NCBI RefSeq assembly: GCF_000003605.2 | Contig: NW_003158224.1 | Location: 115,312 to 142,612 of the forward strand | Source of the DNA: Saccoglossus kowalevskii | Lineage: Eukaryota > Hemichordata > Enteropneusta > Harrimaniidae | DNA: 27,301 nt | Direction: 5' to 3' | In this document: one piece after another, positions 19,591 to 27,301 of the stretch | How positions within the stretch are numbered: position 1 is the first letter of the stretch | Layout of the letters: every line of letters begins with the position of its first letter | Made by a program: the position numbers and the translations under genes | Notes under the pieces: generated by a model | The model's input: the letters and a program-made list of their open reading frames with translations, nothing else | The model's database searches: none | Told to the model about the DNA's origin: nothing

Positions 19591-20119
19591 ACACAATTGC
19601 GATGGGAATGAATGCAAACAGACAAAGAAATCAAGTCTAGTCAAATCATTGACAAACGATTGGTGAATGGCGATCAACTGAAAAATAAGAGCAGAAAAAA
19701 AATCAAATTCATGTTGAGCATGCATGACTTTTGCCTGGATGCCGGTTACACCTTTCATTAACAACGGCGGTTCCTATTTATATCGACCACAGTAATCATG
19801 ATCTTATCAAACGAAAAACAGAATCTGTTCGAACATGATCCAGAGATTTTTTGTTAGCAACTTGTTAGCGACGTCTGGTTTAAAGTATTCAGAATCACAG
19901 AGTTAACAAGCATGCACACTGAGAGAGTTAAGCAATGTATAGATGCCAAACAAAACTGGGTGTGTCACCCACAAGTAAAATGAGCCAAACGTGTACATAA
20001 CTTTGTTCTACCCCAGTATGGGTATTCGGAATCTCAAATGAAAATATAATCAAATATGATGTGCACAAATGTGTATTCGTAAAAGTACTTGTAATAGCTC
20101 TGGAAAGAAATGTCTGTCT

Positions 20120-20133
20120 GTTTCCATGGCAAC
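20120..20133. promoter_or_regulatory. X-box-like site GTTTCCATGGCAAC
   Basis: Matches the RFX consensus GTTNCCATGGNAAC at every fixed position. It lies 426 bases upstream of the CCAAT/TATA arrangement at 20546. Confidence 0.5.
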
Positions 20134-20545
20134 AGCTGTTTGTACATGTAGTGGCCATTTCCAAATATTTTGACAGTAAAAACAGGCACTCCTGGTGGTG
20201 CGACAGAAACCAAGGTCACCTCTCATAATTCCAGTCATTAATAAATTTCCAATTTTCACCTGCTAGCTACTAGACTGAAAACAAATCATGGTGCAACTAT
20301 TTTATTCACTGGATTAGGATTCTATTGCATTATGGGTAATATGAATTAAAAGGTCATTTACAGGGACTGAACAGCCAAATTGTAATTCTTGACGTAACCT
20401 ACTTACCGGTAGGTAAGATAAGTAAGCTAATGTTGAAATGGACTTTTAAGTGGACACCGGAAACGGTATTTTACTGTCTTCAAATGATAGAAATAAATGA
20501 GAAGAGACTTAGAAGACACATTGGCTTCTAGTATGATAGCAGTAG

Positions 20546-20640
20546 CCAATCAGGGCACATTTTGCTTGTTTAAATGAATTTGACAGTCAATCAGGTTCAG
20601 GCTTTATAAAAACCACTTTAGCTGAATAGAAGATGGATCT
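20546..20640 (+). promoter_or_regulatory. Core-promoter-like arrangement (CCAAT, TATA)
   Basis: CCAATCAG at 20546, TCAATCAGG near 20588 and TATAAAAA at 20605-20612 are spaced as in a TATA promoter, which would place initiation near 20635. The first ATG downstream (in AAGATGGATCTG) opens only three codons, so any coding start lies further on or after splicing. No downstream exon was identified with confidence. Confidence 0.25.
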
Positions 20641-20809
20641 GTAACGTCCATTTTCTATCTCACTACCGTATTTGTCCTATTAGAAACACATCTCTAATAG
20701 TGCATATGAACATAAATTGCATTCGCTGATAACTTGAAGAATCAAAATACTGCTCATTTTGACCAAATTAACACGAGTGAACCTGCTGCTAATAAGAGCT
20801 ACTGTAAAT

Positions 20810-20952
20810 TAATTTACTCTTGCTATTTTGCAGAAGGGATGATTTAGTAAAAATAAAATCCAGCAAATATACCTTTTTCTAATATTTTTTCCATTCAACA
20901 CATCAAAAAAATCAACAAAAATTAATCCCAGTTAAAATAAAGTATTTTACAT
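20810..20952. mobile_element. Diverged relative of the 2339-2478 MITE
   Basis: Begins TACTGTAAATTAATTTACTC and ends AAATAAAGTATTTTACAT, with AAAAATTAATCCCAGTTAAA before it, as in the right arm of the full element. The arms pair only loosely, so this copy is old. Confidence 0.55.
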
Positions 20953-21159
20953 TAATAAGGTTTACTTATTGACTAATCAATATAAAATACTAAACATAAA
21001 ATTCCTTTCGAAAAACACCTTCTGCAAAACCATTAAATAACTGCATTAACATGTAATTTGATCACACACAAAATACCTTGATAATGAATGTCATGAACTT
21101 GGTATTCCTAATAGACTATGTCTAGGTATAATGCAAATAAGTACCATGTGCATCGAACT

Positions 21160-21184
21160 AATTTCTAAAAAAAAAAAAAAAAAA
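21160..21184 (+). repeat. Poly-A run of about 18
   Basis: A long A run after TTTCT. No retroposon head is recognised upstream. Confidence 0.6.
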
Positions 21185-21664
21185 CTACTCAAAGCTGTTA
21201 CACAAGTCTGCCAACAGGCAAGTGCGTTTGAAGTACGTCACCCTAGCTCATTAGCATACCATACAAGGTAGTATCGGTAAATTCAGCTGTTGTACTTAAA
21301 AGAAATGAACTTGAGCTGATGGAGATATCTTGTTCCATGGACTTATTCAACAGACACTTAAAACCGCAAAATTGAATATTGTCATTAAAAAGGTTAATAT
21401 CAGGCAGCTGAGGATACTTGATACGAAGCGAAAGAATACAAAATAATACGCACGATTCATTGTATTATGACATTTCTCGATAACTGCTGGACTTGAGAGG
21501 AGCTATTTTTATCCAATATTAGTTACTTCAATAGTCGACAAATCATGAGAAAGCAGTACTTGGAAGGTATCTGAAAAGTGCCTCCACTCAAATCAGAAGA
21601 CACTACTTCAAAGATTCTAAATTACAAATTTTACATTGTATTATAATATCAATAACCTTTTCAA

Positions 21665-21795
21665 CACCAGTTCCCTCTTTTCATCACAAATTCACGAAAT
21701 AGTCACTTTGCACTTTCTAAATATTTTGAGTAAAAACTGAAAATTGACTCAAATTTTGTTAGTTGGCTTCAAAATTAGGGTTCATTTTCAAAATT
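21665..21795. repeat. Dispersed repeat family B, copy 1
   Basis: Begins CACCAGTTCCCTCTTTTCAT and shares ACAAATWCACRAAATAGTC, AGTAAAAACT and GTTGGCTTCAAAATTA, in order, with 26935-27092. It lacks about 40 bases present in the middle of that copy. Confidence 0.8.
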
Positions 21796-21854
21796 AATTG
21801 GTGTTTAATTGTAAGATTAAACTGTATTTATGTCACGAGATTTCGCCTTTTCTT

Positions 21855-21906
21855 TCATGATCATTTGACTAAGGGGTCTTTCATGGCCATTTCACTAGGG
21901 GGTCTG
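21855..21906. repeat. 26-bp tandem repeat, two copies
   Basis: TCATGATCATTTGACTAAGG and TCATGGCCATTTCACTAGGG open the two units, each ending GGGGTCT. Identity is 21 of 26. Confidence 0.8.
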
Positions 21907-21923
21907 TTTTTCTCTCTACTAAG

Positions 21924-22001
21924 CGTCTCGCGCCGCGCTTTCTAGAAGACCGCATCTTGGTTTTTGACGTATATGAAAAAAGTACAGAAAAATTTGGTTG
22001 A
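21924..22001 (+). CDS. Weak exon candidate in a CpG-rich spot
   Basis: After TTTTTCTCTCTACTAAG, 25 codons read RLAPRFLEDRILVFDVYEKS and reach a TGA. The start (CGTCTCGCGCCGCGC) is far richer in CpG than anything around it. The AAG acceptor is not ideal and no good donor fits. A regulatory CpG patch is an alternative. Confidence 0.2.
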   Translation, partial: RLAPRFLEDRILVFDVYEKSTEKFG

Positions 22002-22009
22002 GAAAGTCT

Positions 22010-22580
22010 GGTGGTGAAGAGGTTAAATTCTGACGCTAATTCTATAGGGCTACAACATGAAGAAAAATTTATTTTTATTATGTTCCCGCATTTTCATTTA
22101 GTACGTATTCCATGAACTTCTTGTATCTGCAACATGATTTGCTGATACATTTCACAATACAATGTAAGTTCCAAAAAAATATACAATTGCAACGAATTTA
22201 AACAACTTCCGTTTTTTCGTTATTTTATACAATTCTCAGGACATGTGCACTGAAAATAGACACTTTACAAAACAACGGTTTATTGACACTTTAGCTATAC
22301 ATAGTGGCGCAAGTATATATATACGTATTGTGTATCATAAACAGAAGGAAACGGTTCCTTAGGGCAATAAATATACCTATATTACGGGTAAATGAATACA
22401 TTTGTTTCAAACTCAACTCCTCTGTAATTTCAGACGATTGCCAATTCAGGTGAGACAAACAAATAATTTATAAGCAAAGCAAACACCATAAGGGTGTTAG
22501 ATTGTGGGAATAACTTAATGAAAACTGTATAGACATATACAATGACAAATTTAACAATTAAACAAGCAGCCTGTCGGCTG
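22010..22580. other. Unassigned, with a micro-exon-like site
   Basis: At about 22434-22449, CTCCTCTGTAATTTCAG precedes 16 bases ending TTCAG before GTGAGACAAAC, a perfect donor. No neighbour of matching phase was found. Confidence 0.3.
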
Positions 22581-22584
22581 AGAA

Positions 22585-23244
22585 AGCTCCGCTGTTAGCA
22601 ATGCACATTTCAATTAAAGAACAGAAGACATCATTAGAAAATGAACAATATGTATAGTATCAAAGCAATCGGACTTGCAGTTTTTAACAAGAAGTCGAAA
22701 ATATCACTTTCTACCAAAAATGACAAAAATATTCACCAAAATTAGAGAATTGAAGATATCATCACGAAATGAACAAATCTGAGAAAGGTCCACATGTAGT
22801 ACCTATATATGTAGTATCAAAGCAATCGGACTTACAGTTTTTAACAAGAAGTCGAAAATATCACTTTTTACCAAAAATATTCACCAAAATTAGAGAATTA
22901 AAGATATCATTTCAAAATGAACAAATCTGATAGAGGTCCACATGTAGTATCTATATATGTAATATCAAAGCAATTGCACTTGCGGTTTTTAACAAGAAGT
23001 CGAAAATATCACTTTCTACCAAAAATGACAAAAATATTCACCAAAATTAGAGAATTGAAGATATCAACATGAAATGAACAAACCTAAGAGAGGTCTACCC
23101 AAGGTACATATACACCAAGTATCAAAGCATTCAGGCTTGTAAGTAAAACATTGACACGAACGACGGACGCCGACGACGGAGACGGACGCCGACGGACAAT
23201 CACTCATATGATAAGTTCCGCTCGACAAAGTCGACAGCGGAGCT
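22585..23244 (+). mobile_element. Family C element: ~155-bp internal repeats, short TIR, 3' hairpin
   Basis: AGCTCCGCTGT at 22585-22595 and its exact reverse complement at 23234-23244 bound 660 bp. Inside, GTATCAAAGCAATCGG-type starts lie at 22657, 22814, 22962 and 23118, giving periods of 157, 148 and 156. Each unit includes TTTTTAACAAGAAGTCGAAA and ATTCACCAAAATTAGAGAAT. A GACGGACGCCGACG-rich stretch (about 23160-23198) precedes a hairpin TCCGCTCGAC...GTCGACAGCGGA and GCTAAAAATG. No protein is encoded. The plan parallels family A at 556-1616 although the units differ. Confidence 0.85.
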
Positions 23245-23374
23245 AAAAATGGTCGCAAACTATCACTATATTATTAATGAAGACATACAAGATGGTGATA
23301 CTCCCATGATGCATCTCACTTGTGTACGGTACTCAACTTCCTGCATGTGTGAGAGATACTGCTAGATACGAATG

Positions 23375-23490
23375 TACAGATGGATACATACACGCACAGA
23401 CAAACAGACAAACAGACAGACAGATGCACAAGTCCCTGTTTTTAGACCACATCCAAACAGAGCCTGATCTGGTATACAAGACCACAGATA
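23375..23490 (+). mobile_element. Family A 3' fragment
   Basis: CAGACAAACAGACAGACAGA leads to CACAAGTCCCTGTTTTTAGA, resembling the family A tail (ACAAGTCCCTGACTTCG) but without the closing arm. Confidence 0.6.
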
Positions 23491-23499
23491 AGTCTTAAT

Positions 23500-24600
23500 G
23501 CCTTACAAATACATACTTTTAAAACAAAACAAAAATATGCCACCATTTCATGCCATTATCATAAATAAATTCACACCATAATACGCTTGCGGGTTTACTG
23601 TTATAGAATATAGATAATAAATATAAAATGTTGTCTTAGGTGTTACATGGTTCTTCACCAACTCACCAAACTATTTTACGAAGACGGTGAATATATTAAC
23701 ATAGATACCATAGTAGTATAAACAAATATGATCAATTCCCAGACAATTTGCATAACAAGATCCAAAGCACATCAGAGCAAAAAAAAAGTCCATGCTATTA
23801 AAAAAAAAATTATTTACAACATATAGCAATGATTGATTGACCGACAGGAGGCAAGAAAATACTTTTAACCACGGTATACTTAAAAAAAATAATCAATATT
23901 TTGTTTGGGAGAGTCATTGTCTGGGTTTCACATTGAATTTATATTATAGTCAATAGATGTACGAGAATAACGTCCCTTTCAATTCCGTAGCTATAACAAA
24001 CAGTTTGCAAAATTACCCTGAGAAAAAAAAATTATCTCTAGTATTGATATTTTTATGTGTACTATTGTTAAGTTATCACTCATGACAGGAGAAATTATCG
24101 ATAGAGATGAGAGTTTAATAATATCCAATATTTTGCATATGAATGAATGCTGCAATTCAACTTCTTGGCGGTTTGCATGTTGAAGTGTTGAATGCCATTT
24201 TCCCGCCAAAATTATGTGGCAACATTTTGCATATTTATAAGTATTTTTCTCTCATTTTTTTTGTTGATTTTAGAACAAATGAAAATATTTTTCTCCAATT
24301 ACAGGTTTTTGGAAAAATTATTTAAAAAATTAAGGTAGTAACAGGGGTAAAAATGAGTTAAAAATTGTGATTCATACATTCTATGAAAGTCACAAAGCAT
24401 GTTTCTATAACAAACTATACATCATCTAAAGCTTAGATATAGTGGAATATGGTAGTGCATATGCCATACTCATGTTTGTCTAAAGAATAACCTACGGCCA
24501 ATTCTGCTATTGTGCTTTTTAGATTACTGAATACACTGTTTTTTTAACACTTTCTATCACGTGAACGACCGAGAGCTGTAGGTTAAACTACCAAGTCTTG
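23500..24600. other. Long unassigned AT-rich stretch
   Basis: No gene is supported. CTTGGCGG near 24164 and CCCGCCAA near 24202 form a short inverted pair, and ATTTTGCATAT occurs on both sides (about 24130 and 24223), suggesting a small decayed element. An octamer is at 23746-23753 and an E-box CACGTG near 24559. Confidence 0.4.
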
Positions 24601-24637
24601 GTCTCTTTTTATCTGCCATTGTGTCTTTGTTTTCTAG

Positions 24638-24738
24638 CTACGACTAAACAACCACAGACATACCACTGAAAACATAGCGTTCAGCGCGTTTATCAACAAA
24701 TGTTCACAGCCTAGCCTCATGAACACCAATCGATACAG
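24638..24738 (+). CDS. Possible internal exon with strong splice sites
   Basis: A long pyrimidine tract (TCTTTTTATCTGCCATTGTGTC and on to TTTTCTAG, quoted in part) precedes 101 bases ending CAG|GTGAAC. Only one frame is open. It begins LRLNNHRHTTENIAFSAF and ends near LMNTNRY, with phase 0 in and 2 out. GC is about 44% against roughly one third around it. No domain is recognised. Phase is compatible with the end of 17816-18001, but the two are 6.6 kb apart and not shown to be linked. Confidence 0.42.
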
Positions 24739-24940
24739 GTGAACACAAACTGACATTTGAGAACTATTGTATCTATTTCGTAATTATATTTCTAACATTT
24801 TGTGCTTTCAATATGTATGGATCATTGCCTATTTTTATATTTCATATTCTCAAGGTAATTACAATCTTAAGTATCACATAATGTGATAACACGGGTAAAC
24901 AAAATGCCTGTACCAGCATCCAAACAATATTTCCATTTAT

Positions 24941-25062
24941 AGTCTGCATTTTTTCACAGAAAATGTTGACAAAAATTTCAATTTTTTTTGATCAAGAACT
25001 AAAAGCAATGTCACATTCTGTCTGTTTGGTCCAAATTTAAGATTGAATTCAGTGAAAATTAC
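24941..25062. repeat. Dispersed repeat family B, diverged copy
   Basis: GTCTGCATTTTTTCACAGAA and TCTGTCTGTTTGGTCCAAAT correspond in order to GTCTGTATTTTTCTTCTGAA and TGTGTCTGTTGGCTTCAAAA of the copy at 26935. Confidence 0.5.
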
Positions 25063-25224
25063 AGAAAATGTGAGCAAATTTGACACGTTTTGGGGGGGAA
25101 AACAATTTGGCCCTCAAAGGATTAATGGAATTATTATTGATGCATGTGTGTGGCTACTACACTTTTTTGGAATAAAATATGTAATGGACAAATTGATAAG
25201 GAGTATAAACACACAAATACAAAT

Positions 25225-25470
25225 TAAAATAAAAATGGCCACCAGTCTGCCATTTTGGGGCAAAAGCAATATGGTCTGCATCAGTAACACACTATGAGTG
25301 ATGTTTATACCCACAAAATGATAACATGACAGGTTGACATCTGAATCAAATAGAATCTTAATGTCTTATCCCTGTACCTATGTACGAGAACCAACATGAG
25401 ACAAACATCTGAACATAGATTCACACATGCAGACATACAAACAAGATCTTTAGACTACATCCAAATTTTA
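25225..25470 (+). mobile_element. Family A degenerate copy
   Basis: Opens AAAATGGCCACCAGTCTGCC, like family A units, and ends with CAAACAAGATCTTTAGACTA, like the 23375-23490 tail. Confidence 0.55.
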
Positions 25471-25536
25471 AAATGAAGTGGATTTCTGTAGTTCATTTTA
25501 GAATTTCTATAGAATTTGAATATATAGAATAAAACC

Positions 25537-25553
25537 AGGTCAATGTGGGGTCA
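25537..25553 (+). promoter_or_regulatory. DR5-type site AGGTCA-n5-GGGTCA
   Basis: Matches the relaxed RGKTCA pair spaced by five, the retinoic-acid-receptor pattern. With relaxed half-sites, a DR1-DR5 hit is not rare by chance. Confidence 0.3.
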
Positions 25554-25608
25554 TGTATAGATAACAACCAATCAGGTACATCATAACAAAAATGCATTTA
25601 CTACTTAC

Positions 25609-25657
25609 CTATCTCTTGAGCTTCAATTTCTGTTTTTTCCAGCAGTGTGAACAGTTG
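25609..25657 (-). CDS. Possible exon of a minus-strand gene
   Basis: On the minus strand QLFTLLEKTEIEAQEI ends at ATAG|GTAAGT, a perfect donor (phase 1 out). The E/K-rich peptide reads like coiled coil. The upstream acceptor is unclear: TTTTGTCTTACAG lies about 26 bases further up but an in-frame TAA intervenes. On the plus strand the same bases form a strong pyrimidine tract plus TTTTTTCCAG, so the signal may belong to the other strand. Confidence 0.25.
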
Positions 25658-25699
25658 CTTTAATTAATATTTTCTTAATTAGTCTGTAAGACAAAATAA

Positions 25700-26930
25700 C
25701 GAAAAATGTATAAACAGTTAATATTAACTTTTCATTATATTATTTTTATACTAAAAATCATTCAATGGTTTAATACACATGAATGCAGGTAAAACGCATT
25801 GATCCCAGCATGCACTGCACACTTGTATCACATGAAAGTCAAGGCATTTACTATCCCCATAGAAACTATGATAACACAAATTGATATTACATTGTATCTC
25901 GCCAGTTTGGCCACGGAATATTAAAATCTTGGGGGTCTATTCTGCCCCAGTGATTTGCATGCAATACATGACAAATCTCTGCTATTGTGTTAGCAATGCA
26001 TGATGGGAATCAAACACACCATTACGGAAAGGGGTGAAAACTCCCTACTGGTCTCTCTCCACCCATATTAAACATAATGTCTATCTAAATTGAAATAAAA
26101 TTAAAACTGACTTAAAAGTTGTCGAAGTTATTGTTCCCACATAAAAAAGTTAACAATATGGACAACAATGAGGACAACGACATCGTCTAATATGCTAAAC
26201 CTAAATCACCATGGATATGCGGAATAATTTACAAATAATATCCTTTGGCTTAAATACACTCTTACAAATAAGATACCAAATACAGCATATCAAATTCTAA
26301 TAGCTTTTTAATAAATTTATGATTTAGTCACAAAAAAATTATATTCATAGATGGATCTGATTTCACAGATTTTTTGAATCAGCCAGGTTTTGTTTCTGAC
26401 AAAATAGTGTAACAAATATTTGAAAATTGTTGTATTGCTCATAGGCTTAAATCTAATATTTTGTATGATATTCTACTTTTAATATTCTATTTGAAAAATC
26501 AGCTTTCAAGCGGGACTTTTTTTGTAGAATGTAACACAATTTGACAATGGTAGTAAAAGCATTGCGTATCCATGGGCACAAATTTGATGAAGAAGTAATT
26601 TAAAGTGACACAATTGTCGCATGTTTAAAATTTATTATGAACAAACAATCTATTTGACACACAGGAACCATATCAAACATGACTCATCGACTGAGACGCT
26701 TCAAACTACCATGACATGTTTGATGAATCGTCATTTATCAAAATTAAAACGAGAATTGTGAACTGAACCGACAACTCCTAACATAAATTAAGGTGATCTT
26801 TCTGATCTCAGAACTTCACAACCCCAAGCAATAAGTTGATCAGCCAAGAAGGTTGACAGTCAGACTTTTGCAGGTTGGTGAGCAGCTTGATCCGGTCCCT
26901 CCCCCTCTCTCCTACCCCAGAATTCATTTT
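25700..26930. other. Long unassigned AT-rich stretch
   Basis: No supported gene is seen. An octamer is at 25953-25960. A C/T-rich tract (about 26898-26918) ends in CCCCAG just before family B copy 2. Confidence 0.45.
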
Positions 26931-26934
26931 GTAC

Positions 26935-27092
26935 CACCAGTTCCCTCTTTTCATCACAAATACACAAAATAGTCCTGTTTATACCGGTAGTCTGTATTTT
27001 TCTTCTGAAAACTGAGACAAAAATAGCCATATTTTTTTAGTAAAAACTAAAAATTTAATCAAATTGTGTCTGTTGGCTTCAAAATTAAGGTT
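26935..27092. repeat. Dispersed repeat family B, copy 2
   Basis: Longest copy of the family in the window, starting CACCAGTTCCCTCTTTTCAT and including GTTGGCTTCAAAATTA near its end. Confidence 0.8.
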
Positions 27093-27119
27093 AACTTTTT
27101 CTGGTGGAGAAAAAGTTAA
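27091..27119. repeat. Perfect 12-bp stem inverted repeat
   Basis: TTAACTTTTTCT and AGAAAAAGTTAA flank GGTGG. It sits at the edge of family B copy 2 and could be a terminal structure of a small element. Confidence 0.7.
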
Positions 27120-27301
27120 AATTTCTTAAAAGATCACAATTGACAATAATTTTCACCATCAGCATTTTTATCCAGTATTTTACCACAACTCAATAAATAC
27201 TGCAGTCTAATTATGCAAAAGTTGGTGACAAAAGTTATATATCGCTAAACCAGGAACACATAAAACTGTATGCAAACTGTGCTTAGATCATCAAATTAAT
27301 G

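Larger units (their letters stand above)
18560..20540. other. Long stretch with short frames only
   Basis: At 18851-18946 a short ORF with a good start context (AAAATGGCC) reads MASDALGYMHVCRKVSC, but the opposite strand is equally open, with an acceptor. ATGGCGG at 19444 starts another short frame. Neither is called. Two X-boxes (19296, 20120) lie inside. Confidence 0.4.

Noticed and set aside
22585-23244. CRISPR-like array because of regular repeats
   Set aside because: Units of about 155 bp are nearly contiguous without short unique spacers, and the context is eukaryotic; a transposable element explains it.
4460-26010. Scattered GCATTGTGGG-like motifs
   Set aside because: Variants near 4478 (minus), 13658, 20330 and 25997 differ too much to define one site, and no consistent context was seen.

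Overview
The window looks like non-coding, repeat-rich DNA from a metazoan nuclear genome, most likely a marine invertebrate. The evidence is an AT-rich composition (roughly two thirds A+T), no long ORFs, no operon-like gene packing, a tRNA-derived SINE with clean target-site duplications, several short inverted-repeat elements, and a 432-base assembly gap (15317-15748). Two dispersed families share a design of tandem units of about 150 bp, a GACGGACG-rich stretch, and a 3' hairpin ending in CTAAAAAT. That design recalls repeats I associate with lophotrochozoan genomes (molluscs, brachiopods), but the assignment is an impression, not a match.

Layout. 1-3700: a 34-bp minisatellite, a composite repeat (556-1616), a possible frameshifted gene remnant (1680-2221), a long-TIR MITE, and a complete SINE flanked by CAACTAGAT. 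3700-7800: mostly unassigned, with a possible minus-strand exon at 4350-4435, a possible plus-strand exon at 5810-5995, a 61-bp tandem duplication and a minus-strand tRNA-like SINE. 9400-10350: two perfect DR4 nuclear-receptor-type elements 586 bp apart and a possible exon. 11700-12900: the longest stop-to-stop frame noticed (about 113 codons, followed by AATAAA and a TTA run), a T2/Kolobok-type MITE with TTAA duplications, and gene-like fragments sharing a block with 5525-5555. 14500-14900: two putative exons with matching phase, a stop and a polyadenylation signal, read as the 3' end of a gene. 17100-18000: two more open frames with good acceptors. 18500-22000: short tandem duplications, two X-box palindromes and a promoter-like TATA/CCAAT arrangement. 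22585-23244: a 660-bp element with internal repeats of about 155 bp. 24638-24738: a short exon candidate with strong splice sites. 25200-27301: repeat fragments and a duplicated dispersed repeat.

No protein here could be named. The exon calls rest on splice signals, open frames and local composition only, and each may be chance. If the plus-strand calls at 5810-5995, 10214-10344, 14546-14706 and 14848-14882 are one transcript, their phases are compatible (0-0, 0-2, 2-1, stop), which is a testable prediction. The most distinctive non-coding signals are the paired DR4 elements, the X-box palindromes and an excess of the octamer ATTTGCAT. I found no convincing new multi-gene system.
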